NCBI GenBank assembly: GCA_024734555.1
Contig: JANPWX010000076.1
Span: forward strand, 4,231,872-4,295,871
Length of the DNA: 64,000 nucleotides
Reading direction: 5' to 3'
DNA from: Trochalopteron elliotii
Lineage: Eukaryota; Chordata; Aves; Passeriformes; Leiothrichidae
Below, one piece after another: positions 37,977 through 52,325 of this stretch; within the stretch, counting starts at the first letter, position 1, and the number at the start of each line of letters is the position of its first letter. The notes beneath the pieces are model-generated. The model saw only the letters and a program-made list of their open reading frames with translations. It did no database searches and was not told the origin of the DNA. The position numbers and the translations under genes are program-made.

Positions 37977-39607
37977 AATTATACTTATTAGTAGTCATAA
38001 CTGAGCTGCAATATGAAAGTATTTCTTAAAAAATTGAACTGAAAAAATTAGTTTTAAAAGCTATTTTCTAATCATTTTGTCTTTGTTTAGTACCTTTGTT
38101 ACTCAATTAACATGCCATAGCTGCGTTTTTATAGTGTCAGGAAAGTGTTAGGAAGTTTTATGTAAGCAATAAATCCAAAATATGTGTTTGATAGCAAAAC
38201 TTCTGGTGTCAATACATTTTTTCAGATTTTAAGTTAACATCTTACTGTACATGTATGTCAGTCAGTTCTTCAGCAAGTCATTTGAATGAGTAAGAAAATA
38301 GGTTAATTTTGAAATTAGTTGGTGGAATAAAGCAGGGAAAATGTTGGATGGTTGATGTTGAATATTTAGCTTGCTGCTCTACAATAATAAATATTTATTA
38401 TTGTCCTCCAGTTCATATTACAAAGTGACAAGATTGTAAACACAAGTCCCTATAAGGCATAACCTTGTACTGGAGACATGTCAAAGAACTCCCCAAAAAG
38501 AACTCAGAAAGTCTTAAAATGTTTAAACGGTTGCAGTAGGGTTTTAACCTGTGATTTATTATTTTTGTGGTACTACTGTTTGCACTGTAATACCACTTAA
38601 AGCTTCTTCCAGTTGTCAGTCCTTCATTATGGTAGACTCTGCACAAATTTATAAAGGAAAGTATCTTTTCTGAAATGGTTGTTCCATGACATTTTTCTGA
38701 CAAAATAAAAAGATGAGCTTATAAAAAGAGCACAGTCCATGCTGCTTGGCACATTGTAGTACATTCTAATATGTTTGCCCTCTGAAAAATGTGGAAAAAA
38801 AGTCAAACAGGAAAATGCATTCAAATTAAGAAGATGTGTTCAAATAATCTGTCTCTACATATTCATGGCTTCACATGGGAAGCAGCAACAATATTCCAAT
38901 TGAATCAGAAACTCTGCTGTGCACTAGCTGGTTTAGATAACTGCAGAATCTTTACAGTCTTTCTTTTGATTATCTTCCTCTTCCCACATATAAGATATTT
39001 TTAGGTACTCAGGAGGTCTGTTCTTAACTATAAAACCATGAAAGGAATAGACAAAAACTGAGAAATGAATGATGAAAACTAAAAATGAATTTATAGGTTT
39101 AATCTGACTACCTAACTCTGTGCCTTGATATATTGGCATGAGTTTATCCTCCCTGTGCTCGGTCAGCCATCAAAAAAGGACAGGGTCACTGCAGTGCAAA
39201 TCATTGATCAGAATACTTGAGCTCAGGTGACATGCTGAGATAGGGACAGAAGGCTGTTATCAGCAAGGAGTAATTTCTTACTTTCACTAACAAGAAAGGA
39301 ATGTATCTGCAATAATTCAGTTTTAATGTAGTTGTCCTCAGGGCATTGGCATAACTGTCTGACTGCCTATGTACTTGGGTTTTAGGGAATATTTATGTTG
39401 ATCTCAACTGAAAAGAATACACTATGCAGTTTTTGACTGGTCAGCAATAATTATTCTATACCAACAAGATTTTGTAAATGTGTGAAATCTTATCTATAAC
39501 AATATTCTTTTAAGTTGACAAACACATTAAATGCAGGAAGCAGATATAGTGCATAAATGAGACCCCAATTTTACCAATATTCATCTTTAGACAGAAAAAT
39601 CCAGTAG

Positions 39608-40890
39608 TTCATAGAATGAAATCAAGGAACAGTGTGGGTTAGAAGATACATTTTCAACTCACTCTGTTAACTCAGAGCCCCATCCCGTCTGACCCTGAAT
39701 GTTTCCAGTGATGGAGTGTCTTCTACTACCTCTCTGGGAAACCTGTTTCAGTGTTTACCCACCCTTATTGTAGAAAACCTTTTCCTTATATGTAGTCTAA
39801 ATTTACCCTGTTTAGGTTAAAACCATCACCCCTTGTCCTATTGCAACAGCCCGTGCTAAAAAGTATGTTCATCTTTCTTATAGGCCCTCTTTAGATAGTG
39901 AAAGGCTGCAGTAAGGTTTATCTGAAGCCCTCACTTCTCCAGGCTGAAAAACCCCAACTCTCTCAGCCTGTCTTCATAGCAACAATGCTCCAGTCCCCTG
40001 GTCATTTTTCTGACCCTCATCTGGACCCACTCAAACAGATTCATGTCCTTCCTGAGCTGGGGACCCCAGAGCTGGATGCAGCACTGCAGGTGGGGTCTCA
40101 CTAGAGTCAAGAGGCAAGATCACCTCCCTCACCTTGCTGGCCCTGCTGTTTTTGATGCAGCTCAGGATACAGTTGGCTTTCTGGGTTGCAACCACACATT
40201 GCCAGCTCAGGTCTAGCTTTTGATCCCCCGGTATACCCATGTCCTTCTCCTCAGGGCTGCTCTCAATCAGTTCATCTCGTCAGCCTGTGTTGATGCCAGG
40301 GGTTTGGTAGCAGCAACCCAGGTGCAGCACCTTGCACTTGGACTAGTTGAACCTCTTGAGCTTCCCATTCTTGAGCTTTTCCAGATCCCTCTGGATGGCA
40401 TCCTGTCATTCAGGTGTGTCAACCACACCTCTCAGCTTGGTGCCTTCTACAGACTTACTGGGGATGCATGTGATACCTTTGTCATTGATGAAGATGTTAA
40501 ACAGTACTTGTCCCAGCACAAACTCCTGAGAGACACCACTTGTCATCAGTGTCCATCAGGATACTGAGCCATGAACTGCCACCCCCTGGATGTGGCCAAC
40601 CAAACGCTAATCTGTCAGAGTCTCCCCATCAAATCCTTATCTCTCCAATTTGAAGAGAAGGGTGTTGTTGGGACCATGTCAAAGGCTTTACAGAAGTCCA
40701 GAGGGTATCTGTAGCTCTTCCCTTGTCCACTGATGCAGTCACTCCATCCCAGAAGACCACTTAGTTGGTTAGGCAGGACTTGCCCAAGGTGAAGCTGTGT
40801 TGCTGTTTTTAATCACCTGCTTGTCCTCCATTTGCCTTACAATAGTTTCCATGAGGTTTCCAGGCACAGATGTGAGGCTGACAGGGGTCC
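39608..40890 (-). mobile_element. CR1 LINE fragment (about 1.3 kb): RT C-terminal region and 3' UTR
   Basis: Antisense CR1. The low-coordinate end is the element's 3' end (CATAGAATGAAATCAAGGAA). It continues with CTCTCTGGGAAACCTGTTTC, GGACCCACTCAAACAGATTC and GCTGGGGACCCCAGAGCTGG, and the high end corresponds to the ORF2 reverse-transcriptase region (TGAGGCTGACAGGGGTCC). On the minus strand a readable piece at 40031-40240 has VVATQKANCILSCIKNSRAS, typical of the C-terminal part of CR1 ORF2. Frameshifts and stops break the frame, so it is inactive. Confidence 0.95.
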
Positions 40891-43800
40891 TATTTAATCA
40901 ATAGTTATTTACCATAAAATATTCTCTCAGCATTTTCACATACTTTTTAAATGCTTTTTGCTGCTTTTTCATTTTCAAATCACTTTAAAGTTCAGAAAAA
41001 TTCTAAACATGAACTATATATGGACTACTTCTTGTCAGAGAAAAAACATCCAATTTTGTTGCAAATTTCACAGTAATGCAGTTAGTTCTTGGTCTTCTTC
41101 TACTAATTTCAGTTTACAAGTTAATTGCTAATTGAATGACATTTCTAATTAGTAGTAGTTGATATAAAATTTGAGCACCTAATTGTGTTCCCAGATATGC
41201 TAATCCTCTGAGATCTTCCACAGAGGGTATTTTATTTTCTCTTTCTTTCAAGACACAGAAACAAGTAGTGGTGGCTTAAAAAGTTACTATACAACAGCCA
41301 TGCTGCAATAACTTTCCATTACACATTCTCAATTCATGACAAATGGAAAGTGATGAAAGGTACATTAACTATACTGTAGACTATCATAAGCCACATTATA
41401 ATGCATTGAAAATAGCTAAGAAGACCAAAAGGACAGTTGCCATGCCCCTGTTAAACTTTTCATTGTGATGGCTTTTAACGCAAATTTTTCATTTCTTCTG
41501 AACAGAACATCAAAGACTGGTTTCAAATCCAGATAATCCAATATCTTTACTATATTGGGTTATTGAGGAAGCTCAGTCAATTCAAATGCATTTCCATTAA
41601 AGCAAGGCCCATCTCCTTTTAGCTTTCCTTTTAAAGATAGCGAATATACTGTGAAAAACTTCACAAATGTAAATGCAACAGTTTTCTTTGTTCATGCATG
41701 GTCAGGACAGGTGGTATTTGTTTTATCATTGGTCTCTGTATTATATTCCTTTAAGAAATTATTAGGTGAAATAAAAGCCTCTGATAGGAGGTAGAAACCT
41801 ACTTCCTCATCCTGCTCTTCTTCCACCTTCTCCTCCTCCAGACCAGCTGAGCAGGCACACAAAAATGATAGTGTGAAGAAACAGAAGCTTTTTGCTATCA
41901 CTCAAGAGTCCCTAAATTCACTGAAAGCACAGACCCACCTGCAAGGATACAACATGCAGTGGGACAAAACCTTTTAAACTATGTTGCCATTTTCCATTAA
42001 CCAATAGCTTTCGGTTTTGTCTGTTTTAAAAGATGAGTTCCTGATTTTAGATTAAAGAATTAACCTTGGCTTTTAATAGCCTTTTGAATTTTTCTTTGAG
42101 CACTAAAGACCTGAGCAGATCATCTCAGTGCTTTGCTTGATTTAAGTTCTCATCACAGTGAACCATTAAGAGTTTTGGAGATATGTAATAAAAGGTGGGT
42201 GAACTGCTATTAAGAAATATTCAACTCTTTAACTTTAAAAAAAGACTTCTAACTGGAAGATTAGTGTGCCACAAGCATAGCCATCTTTAAAGATACAGGT
42301 GGAATGTGGAACTGGAAATAGGGAGTAGTATTAGGGGATTCTATGGCAGGTTCGGATTCTTTTGTAAGGGACAATTTTCCCGGTGTTGTCAAAAAAATTT
42401 CCTTAAGAGCAGCAGCCAAAAAAATGGTTAAAGGACATTCTGTTGTCAAAAATCAAGCTTGCAGCTCCTAGATGATACTAATGAAAAACCAAATAATCTT
42501 GAAGAGCAATATGTTGTCAAGGATGTTATTTAGAACTGAAAGGAAAAAATAAAGGAGAATTCTCAGCATGTGAAAAGCCACTTTCTGTTAATGTCCATTT
42601 TATGAATACTGATGTTTCAATGATCAGTAGTTTTATAAAATATGCAGATATCACAAAGATACTTAGGCTAGTCAAAGGCAGGAAAGATTGAAGATTTCCA
42701 GGAGATACAGCAAAATGAAAAGGACAGGATATACACTGGCAGATTAAATTCAGTTTTGACAGAGCACTTAAGAGGGAATGGATCAAGCCATTCAGAGAAA
42801 ATAACAGCATTAGTGTGCAAAACTAGCAGTCTAAAGAAAATACAGATTTTTAAAAAATTTTCTGTAGCTATCACTTGCAACACTCTTTTCAATTGAGATT
42901 ATATCACTTGGATTCATTTTACTTACTCTAAGCATCACAAAATTTGCCAAAGTCACTCTAAGCTTCCTTTAAAATCAAGGGAGAGTACTGCTCAGGAGGG
43001 CAACTCATATCATCTCAGACATCTAAAATAGGGGCATGGCTGGAAGAACTCCCAGCCTTGTGGAAGTTCTGCCACTGGCTGTAAAGGCAGCCTAATGACT
43101 AGCACTAGTTTGTGTTCAAATGATTGATATCATCTAAAGCAAAGAGGACAGTTTTTTTGTGAGTCAGTAAAACCTGTGAACACAGAGAGTTTCAGAGCTG
43201 AATGATCAAAAAAAACAAAACAAAATAATAAAGAATAATAATCAAAAATCAGATTGAGAGTGGGAATTATTAGAACAGATATTTGAGAAGAGATTGTTAA
43301 AAGGGTCTGCCTGTACACAACTGAAAAGTGAATACAAAGTGAAACTAGGCCGACATCTCTGTTTAATCTTGCTCACAGAAAAAAATGAAGATTCCTAACT
43401 CAATTGTAGCACATTTAATTCTGAATAAGCATGAGGCCAAGGTCCTAAAAGGAACTAAATAAAAACAAGTAGATATATGTCTACATTGCAAATGCAGCTA
43501 GCTATAATATTATATGAAAAAATGAAGAGGTGTAAACCATATTTCCATGCATAAATCAACTTTTAACTAACAATCTGTTATCTCTCAACTTAAAAATGGC
43601 TGCTGTGACACTGGTACTCTGATGAGTAATATGATTTAGTATAGTAATTAACATTTCATTTAAAACTTGAAACTGAGCTGCTTACATAAGTTTTATAAAC
43701 ATTGGCAGGAAACAAAGTCTGATTTCTGCCTTCACAGACAGTCTATGATTCCATATGGCAGAAGATAGAAAAGTTTTTGGTTTTAAAGTGTCCATTGTCT

Positions 43801-46800
43801 CCTTTCTTTGCATACTTTATTGTTACGTCTTCCATCTCCCATTCTGTATTTATGTCCATGAAATTTTAGAAAAATACTAAATAATCTGCAGGCATGTGGA
43901 GTGTATCTTAAAATTTTTCAGTTATAGCTAGAGACCCTTAATAAATGTTTGTGACCAGGGGAGCTTTTGGAAAATATACCTATTCTAGCTATAAGATATG
44001 AGCAATGGTACACATGCTGAGCTTTGGGAATTCTAGAAAATAAGCAAGCTGGATTCCTGTCTGTTATTGTGGGTTTATTCACCTTATCCCAGGGTAAGAC
44101 TTTTACATCTTGTAAATTGTAAATCCTGTTTATACTTTCTAGATACTTCTTCACATTATATGGTTTGTTTACTTATCTGAATGGTGTCTGCCTTAGTCCG
44201 CTTATCTTTTTTGTATTAGAATTACTGATGTGTGTCTCCAATGCAGCACTCAAGATCCTCTGACTCATAGCACAAATGTGATACTGGCCTAAAATATACC
44301 TAGAGACTGAATTTATTTAAAAGTTTGAAAGAAAACAGAAAAAACGGCAGAGCCTTGATATTAACTTGTATAAAGGTATAAAGAAAATGTCTAAAATTTT
44401 CAGCCAGGAGACAAGTATTTCAATAAATTTATACACAGATACTCAGAATTCATTTGTAATTAAATTACTTCTTGTTCCAAGTCTTTGTAGTGCTAAAGCA
44501 CAGTGTGGATTTTAAAGTGGGTATTTATAGTTAATAAAAGTTCAGCTGCAAATATTTCAACATTTTATCCTAATAGAAAGAAAATTGCACCTACCAGACA
44601 AATAAAAATTCAGATCCTGTAGAGTGGCCCCAAAAAGCCATTCAAATTTCTCTCCTGTTTCCATCGAGTTATTCCAGAGCACCACATGTTTTCACAAAGG
44701 AAAATTCCACCTTCAAGGAACTGCGTGAATTGCACTTGCTACTTCAAGAAGGTAAACAGGAATCACTTCTTGTAGCATATCAACTTCATATGTAAATACC
44801 TCTGTAATGATTAATATACTTATGGGTGGTTTTTGTCAGGAACAAATTCTCACGAGGGAAAAATAAAGCGAATCTTGCATGGTTTTGCAATGAAATACAT
44901 TCCTAATAGATATAAAAAATACAAGTCCTCTTTATATAATATAATATTTATATTCTCTTTTGAATAACAAATAAACTACATGCCAAAGTAATCAACAATT
45001 AGGTAAAAAAAATTTCTTACGTTTTATTACATAATTTTTCTCCATAGACTTCTGCCTGTTTCCATTTCATCTCAAAACATCCCAAAAGAGCCAGGGCCTA
45101 TCATCTTCCCATTTCAGGCTAGGGTCTGGCTTTTATGATTGTGTTTATAAACATGAATCAAAAAGGACAAAATGCAGGCTTCAGAATGGTCCTACACCTG
45201 TCCACGCTGCTTAATTTGTGGCACCTACCCAAACATTGTCAAGGAATCATTCAGGAAATAGGCCAGGTGAGAAAACAGTCCTCATAGGCAGAATTAATAT
45301 TTTTCTTCTTGTCCTGTGGTGCACAGTTGGTCACGTTCTTGGATTGCAAACATGCTGGTCAGAGAAGTTCTGTCTTCTGCCACATATTCTTTTCATTCAT
45401 GACTTTGGCTCCTGGTTCTCATCCTCTTTGTTTCACACTTGGATGTAGCCCATCAATCTTTCCTGCTCCAAGCCTCTATGCTGTTGGTTGAGCAGATGCT
45501 CTACTTATGTGAAAGGGAACACCTATCACATTTTTTTTTCAGTTCTCAAAAAATGCTTCAAGTCCTAGGATTTACACACTGCCAGTATCACTCTCCTGTT
45601 TCTGTATTCTTTCCTTGCTCAAACCATATGTAATAATCCATAGCTAAAGGCTTCCAGAAGAGTAAAAATAGATAAAAGAATAGGGAAACTACAGAGAAAG
45701 GTCAATTACAATTTTTTTATACTCTTAGATACTTCTGCTCTATATATATTCATATCATTTCCTTTGCAGCACTCTCAGCAATTCCTTGATCAGATCAATA
45801 TGTTGGCTTTCAGAAGACTCAAGCTTTCTCCACTGATTAAAGGGGAAGGACTTCATGCACACTTTGAAGGTCTAGCTCATTGCAGCATCTGACTTAATGC
45901 CTGAAGTAAATGCGCGAGAGCTCATATTTCTTTCTCAGTATAAAATAAGCTTATTAAATGATTCACATTCCCTGAAAACTTGCTGTGAACAGTGCATAAA
46001 AGAGTAGATTTTTTCTCTCTTTTCTAAACCTGCACACTCAATGTTCCTGAGAAAATACAACTCTCCATTACTTAAGATTGAAAATTCCAAATACCAAGGG
46101 GATGTCTATATGAATCTTTATCAAACAGTCTTGACAAATGTGGATAAAAACCTAACTTGATTCCCTAGCTATACTCTTAGTAATAATCATAATTCCATAT
46201 TTTTAGTTTTGCATATACAGTTTATTAAGTAACCTTAAAGATAAAGCTAAATAAACTAACCATTCAGTATTTTTAAATGGGTGGTATAGGAAACTAGAAT
46301 AATTGAAAGTGTTTCCCTTCTCTACCTTATATTAAGTGGAGTAAAATATTCTAAATGAATGGAGGCTTTAAAAAATGCCAACATACAGGCTCTTGTCTCA
46401 TTAAAAAAATGCCTTCAACTGAAACTTAAAGCCCATTTGTGGAAATTACTTTTTACAGTATTTATGTGTCTCATATTGTTGTATGATTTCTAAATTTCTA
46501 CCTCTGTAAACCCCTTTCTGAATAATTCTGTTTCTTCAAATGAGCAATTAAAAGCTGTTGTTTTCTAAAGGAATCAATTTGCATGACAGGCCGTTTTTCA
46601 ACTGGTGCATTTAACTATTGACCTGAGAAATTAAATACCTGACCTTATTCAGTCCTTTGCCTCGGACAGGTGGACCTTTAGGTGACTTTGAACAATTTCC
46701 AGGTAGAATGAGGCTTAAGGGGATAGAAATTAAGCATCCATGGTGGTAATTTGACATTAATGCAGTAATGGAGTCAATGCACACCCAAGAGAGTTCCTTT

Positions 46801-47320
46801 CATAGTAAGGTAGTGCCAAGTGGCAGCAATCATGTTCAGTGAAGTGTAGTGTCAAGATATTCCAAACAATACAGTCCTTCCTTAAACAGGAGTACCACAG
46901 TCCAGTAGTAAGATGCAATTCTACACAGATTGATGACTCATTCTGGGATTTTTTGGCCCTGAAAGAGTTACCACAAGAGTGTCCAGCCATCATCTGTTAG
47001 TACATCAGCTAGAGATGGTGTGGCTAAGTCCTGAAAATAGCAAAGTTCAGCCCCAGCTTTAAAGGATTTCTACAGCATTTTGTTACTCACTCACTACTGA
47101 AAATGAAAGAAGGAAAATTGAATATAATCAAAGTAACCCCCCCAAAATTATAAGTCAGTTAAAATAGGAATAAAACCAGCTATTAGCTGTGCCTAATACT
47201 TGCTCTGTGTCAGAAACAGGTCTATTACCCAAAACTCCGTTGTGAAATATGGAGTAAACATGGTTTATACCAAGGTAATGATATGGCATATTGCCAAAGT
47301 TCTTTTTCATTTTCTGGCCT

Positions 47321-47500
47321 TTCAAGGGTGAGGAAAGGAAAAACAAGAAAAAACAAAAAAACACAAACAAATAAACTATAAAACTACAAAACCTCCCCTC
47401 CCCCCAAAAAAATTAATTAAAACCCTCCAATAGAAACAGCAACAACAAAAAAATCCAAAGAAGCTAAAAAACCAAGCAACCAATCGACAACAAAGCAATA
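47321..47500. repeat. A-rich low-complexity tract
   Basis: Long stretch of A with scattered C (AAACAAAAAAACACAAACAA type) and a C7 run. The minus-strand frames across it are rich in Phe/Leu/Cys and are composition artefacts. Confidence 0.85.
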
Positions 47501-47700
47501 AAATAAACAGAAAAAGGAGGGGGAAAACTTCCATCCACAATATTAGGCAAATCAACCTCCTGTATTGAAGAAGTATCATTTCCTTTGTGATGACTGTAGA
47601 TTTTAATTCCAAATAGTGGTAAAGAGCTTCCTTTTTCAAACTGCATATCCTGAAGGTAGCAAAACAACTGAGGTAACAAACTGGATAGAAATATTTCATT

Positions 47701-47744
47701 TTTCAAGTCAGTTTCATGAGGGTGTTTCAAGTCAGTTTCATGAG
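47701..47744 (+). repeat. Tandem duplication, 24-bp period
   Basis: TTTCAAGTCAGTTTCATGAG is present twice, at 47701-47720 and 47725-47744, without mismatch. Confidence 0.95.
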
Positions 47745-50700
47745 TGCACTAATAATATCAGAGAAAAGTGTTTTTATGGTAATAATTACTTTGGCAGTGA
47801 GACTGTCAGATATTGAGGACAAGCTTCAAAGCCTTGTAAACGTATGCAGATATAATTCTGAAAAATTGTGTTCCTGTAAGTGTAAATTTATTTCTTTTTT
47901 TCATATGCAGAGTTGGAGTTGAGTATATAGACCTAAGATACTGCATATATCTCTGCCATTCTGTTAAGGTCAGATTATATAATGCCAACAGAGCTGAGTG
48001 TCAGTAAGATCAGTTCAAAGCATCCCAAAGGGTCCATGTACTGGGTGAGCTGAAATCATGAACAGGGCCTGAAAGTTCTAATGTATATTTTGTACCTTGT
48101 GATTTCTGAACCTGTCAGTTCATCCATTTTGCTGTGTAAGTTTTTCTTTCCCTTGACTTCAGGTATGAGTTTTAGGGCCCCATTTGTTGCTCTCTCTGAA
48201 GGCAGTGATACAGAATCTTTGATAAGATTTGTGATAAAAATCAGAGGTTCGTTCTGCTACAGATGAATATACCTTTTACGTTTTGGTTTTTTTCCATGCT
48301 CTAAGTCTCCATTACAGTGGGAAGGAGACAGAGAAAAAGCTTTTCCTCATTCAAAATATGTGGTACAGCTCTGTGGCCTGCAGTGTTTGAATGGCACTAG
48401 ATGGCATGCACAAATGCATAAATCACCTGCAGTGGTGCCAAATAGTTTGATATTGTTGTGATTGTTTTTCTTTTTTGTTTAAACAAACAATCTCTACAAT
48501 CACGGAGACATGTAATCAGCCCTAGGCAGCATTATTCTGTAAATCTTCTATTAATATAAACTGGGAAGTAGTCTTCTAGAAAAGATATTTGATCTCATTG
48601 CTTGAATGATTTTTCATATAATCTGTGGTTCAATGCTTATGCTGTTATTTAATGACTATTATTCTGTGGAATTTTTTTCTAACATATAAGATGTTCCACT
48701 TAGGTCACCAGTTACTTTAATTAATAACAGGGTTAGCTATATGCTGGGTTTTGTAACACATTGCTAGTGAAATCTTACGGCCTCATGCTGTCTTATGTTA
48801 CTCAGTAGTCAAGTATTTCGAAATGAGATCGATTTCAAGAACACCTATAGGAAAATAGTAAATTGGTACAGTCACTTCTCCAGAAAATCCTGTCTGGGGT
48901 CCTGTTGTAGAGGAGCATAACTAGAATGTGAGCTGATATCAAAGGCAAATACTTGGAAACCCATCCATATGTGTATGAATTGTGCCCCTTGGTAAAACGT
49001 ATTTCTTCCCAATATTGGCACCAAAATCTCATCTCCAATAAAGCAGAGGAATGACAAGAGACTTGCCTGCCCAAGGGGAAGAAACTGTGGCACAGTCATC
49101 AGGATGATTGGATCTTCAGGGATTGGCAGGCAGGCAGGCTGCTGCATCTGCTCACACAAGACTTCTCCTGTTTGTGAGAGAAACATATATCAAAAATACA
49201 GCAATCTTATCCCCTCCTTTCTCATTTTAATCTCAATGGTATAGAATATGTTCATAAAGATTAAAGGGAATGTCTCATTTTGCCATTAGGTATCTTAGAT
49301 TGTTCATTGCAGAAGCATGGAATGAATGTTTTTAATGCTCATTTAGCTTTGAAAATTGCATCACTATCTAGGCAATGAAAAATAATGGTCTCCATTCACA
49401 GTCAACAATGCACAAAGAATAGTTAATTTCTACAAAATGAATGTCATTTAACTTTGCCAAATTGAACTTATACCTGTTTCTTGGATGAATAGCTCAACTA
49501 CTGGAAGACATGGCTAGTGATTTTTTACTGCATCATCTATTTTACATTTGTGGCTGTACTTAGAAATAATTTTCAGAAGTTAAAATTATACATACCCAGA
49601 ACTCTCATAAAGTTAAGTCATAGAGACTGCACATCAATAGGGCAAGACATTCAAATATGAGACTACTTTTTCTACTTAGACATGGTATTCAACAGCAAAG
49701 CTCTGAGGATTTTGAAGTGTTTATGTATATACTGTTTTTAATTTTGTTTGACAAGATATTAGATGTAGTGTGATGAGTATATGTGTTGGTACGTTGAATG
49801 TACTTAATGCATTTAAGAATTTTGTTCCAAAGATGGGAAAATGGGTAGGCAAGTAAATGCGTAGGAATGGTAATTCTTGGTAATTCTTGTTTCTTGTAGG
49901 CATTTGTTAGAATATTTTCTTCTGTTCATAATTTTGTTACTCTTTACATTCTCTAACAGCATATTTACTCATGAACTTTTTAATCCATGGTTTGACAGAG
50001 TCTCTGTCTAGAGAGCTACATGCACATTTTCAACAGCTTTTTTCCTGTAGATATAATTTGTATTGACACCACTAGCTGCTGTATCCAAATTTTTACCTGT
50101 CACTCAGTGCATTAATCTGCACTGTCAGTGGTTTTAAAAATGTTTAAAGTCTTTTCTAGCTGTCTCTGGTAATGAAATGAGATTGTTTAACTTGCACCTT
50201 TTTTTTATTATTTTTTCTTTTATTTTGTGCTTAATGGAAATATAGCTGGACTTTCTTCTAAAAAATCTTAAACAAAGTTATGTTACCTCACAGCTGTGTT
50301 AGACAATTAATCACAGGCTGTATGACGAGCTAGAAATTGTTAAATTACCAAAATATTATTTTGTTTCTTCTCAGCATTTGAACAACTTGGTGGTACAGAA
50401 CATTGTTGTCTTAATCTTTCATGTTGAAATAGTTTCATTTAGTAGAAGTATATAAATGGGTCGAATTTTCTTTTTCATTCAGATCCATTTTATCGTATAT
50501 TGAAGTTTGGACTAAATGAGAACATGATTCTGTAGTTGGTAGCTAGGATTTTCCCAGGAATAAGAAAAGCGAAGTCAAGTTACTATTCAAATGAGGTTTC
50601 TTTGTTCTCAGTTTAATTATTTGGACCCATGTTGAATTGATCTGTTGCAGAAAGAGCTAAAAGTGAAAGAAGACATAATATTTCATATTCCATAAACATA

Positions 50701-50954
50701 ACCTAAATGTAGCGCATCATCATTAAAAAGCCAAAGGACTTTCTTACTAAAACATACTCGCAGATTTTATTTGAAGGTTTCCATTCCCCTCTTATCCTAT
50801 CTTGTGTATAATTCCCGATATTTTATACCTCTGTTGAATAATAAAACTTGTTTATTCCTATTAATGTGCTTAAATGAGCTGCTTCACTTTATTGATTTTG
50901 CTTCTTTTGTCACTTCTACTAAATTGTAATCAGCTCTATTTTTAATGTGTATAG

Positions 50955-52325
50955 AACCATAGAAATGTTGATGTTGGAAAAGACGTGTAAGATCTAGTCT
51001 AACCATTAACATAACATCACCGTGTTCACCACTAAACTATGTCTCTAAATGCCACATCTAGACATCCTTAAATAACTCCAGGTATGGGGACTCCACTGCT
51101 TCCCTGGGCAGAATGTTCCAGTGCTTCAGAACCCTTTCATTCAATTTTTTTTCCCTAATATCTTAACCTAAATCTCCCCAGCATAACTTGAGGCCATCTC
51201 CTCTTATTTTTTAACTTGTTACTTAAGAGATTAGATAATGACCCTCCACCTGGCTACAATCTCTGTTCCAGTAGTTGTAAAGAGTGATAAGGTCTCCAAC
51301 CTAAGCCTCCTTTTCTGCAGGCTAAACACCCCCAGCTCCCTCAGCCACTTCTCATAAGCAGTATCCTCCAGACCCTTCCCCAACTCCACTGCCCTTCTCT
51401 GGACTTGCTGCAGCACTTCAAATGGGGCCCAGAATTGAACATAGAACTTGAGGTGCAGCCCCACCAGTGACAAGAAGGACAATCAGTTCCCTGGTCCTGC
51501 TGGTCACACTATTGCTGATACAGGCCAGGATGCCACTGGCCTTCTTGACCACCTGGGTGCACTCTGGCTCATGTTCAGCCACTGTTGTCACTGTTGTCCA
51601 GCACCCCAAGGCCATTTTCTGCCGGTCAGCTTTCCAGCCACTGCGCCCCCAACCTGTAGCACTGAATGGGGTTGTTGTGACCCAAGTACAGGACTTTGCA
51701 CTTTGTCTTATTGAACTTCATACCATTTTAATCTGCCCATCAGTCCAGACTGTCCAGATCTCTCTGCAGAGCCTTCCTACTCCCCAGCTTCCAATAGTCA
51801 CACCCAATTTGGCGTCATCTGCAAACTGGCTGAAGGTGCACTTGATTCCCTCACCCAGATCATGGATAAAGACATTAAACAGGCTTAGCCCCAGTGCTGA
51901 GCCCTGGGGAACTCCACTAGTGATTGGCTGCTGGCTGGATGTGATTCCATTCACCACCACTCTGTGGGTCTGGCCACCCAGTTTTTAACCTGGTGAAGAG
52001 TGCCCCTGTCCCAGCCATGGGCTGCCAGCTTCTCCAAGAGAATGCCAGGGCTTGACAGTGCCAAAGGCTTTACTAAATTCTATCTAGACAGCATCCAGCG
52101 TCCTTTCTCTCATCCACGCAGCAGGTCACCTTGTTATAGAAGGTAACCAGCCAAGCAGAGCCTGTCTTTCCTCAACCCATTCCAGTTCCGCCTGATCCCC
52201 TCTTGTCCAGCACACACCATATGTTGGCACTCAAAAGAATCTGCTCAACCAAGACCTTACCTGATGTGGAGGCCAGGCTGACAGGCCTGTCGTGCTCTGA
52301 ATCCTCCTTCTGACCCCTGTTGCAG
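50955..52325 (-). mobile_element. CR1 LINE fragment (about 1.4 kb) with recognisable reverse-transcriptase motif
   Basis: Antisense CR1: it starts with the reversed tail AGAACCATAGAAATGTTGAT and ends in the RT region (GAGGCCAGGCTGACAGGCCT). Minus-strand frames preserve RT motifs: at 51718-51960 [10 protein letters not shown] is followed by the catalytic block QFADDAKLG (family: FADDTKLG), then at 51231-51615 the C-terminal CR1 ORF2 region. The pieces lie in different frames with stops between them, so the copy is dead. It is one of the two longest CR1 copies here. Confidence 0.96.
51718..51960 (-). pseudogene. CR1 ORF2 reverse-transcriptase remnant
   Basis: An 80-codon open piece on the minus strand inside the CR1 copy. 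It has [10 protein letters not shown] and the YxDD-type catalytic motif as FADD, with [15 protein letters not shown] between them. In the intact family this is the palm of an L1-like/CR1 RT of ORF2. Here it is only a fragment with no endonuclease domain; it is a relic and not a host gene. Confidence 0.93.

Noticed and set aside
41503..41600. AG acceptor followed by AACATCAAAGACTGG as a possible next ADGRB3 exon
   Set aside because: The translation does not match the expected continuation of GAIN and no suitable donor or frame was found.
51467..51988. 173-codon plus-strand frame
   Set aside because: Antisense of the CR1 ORF2 remnant; the meaningful reading is on the minus strand.
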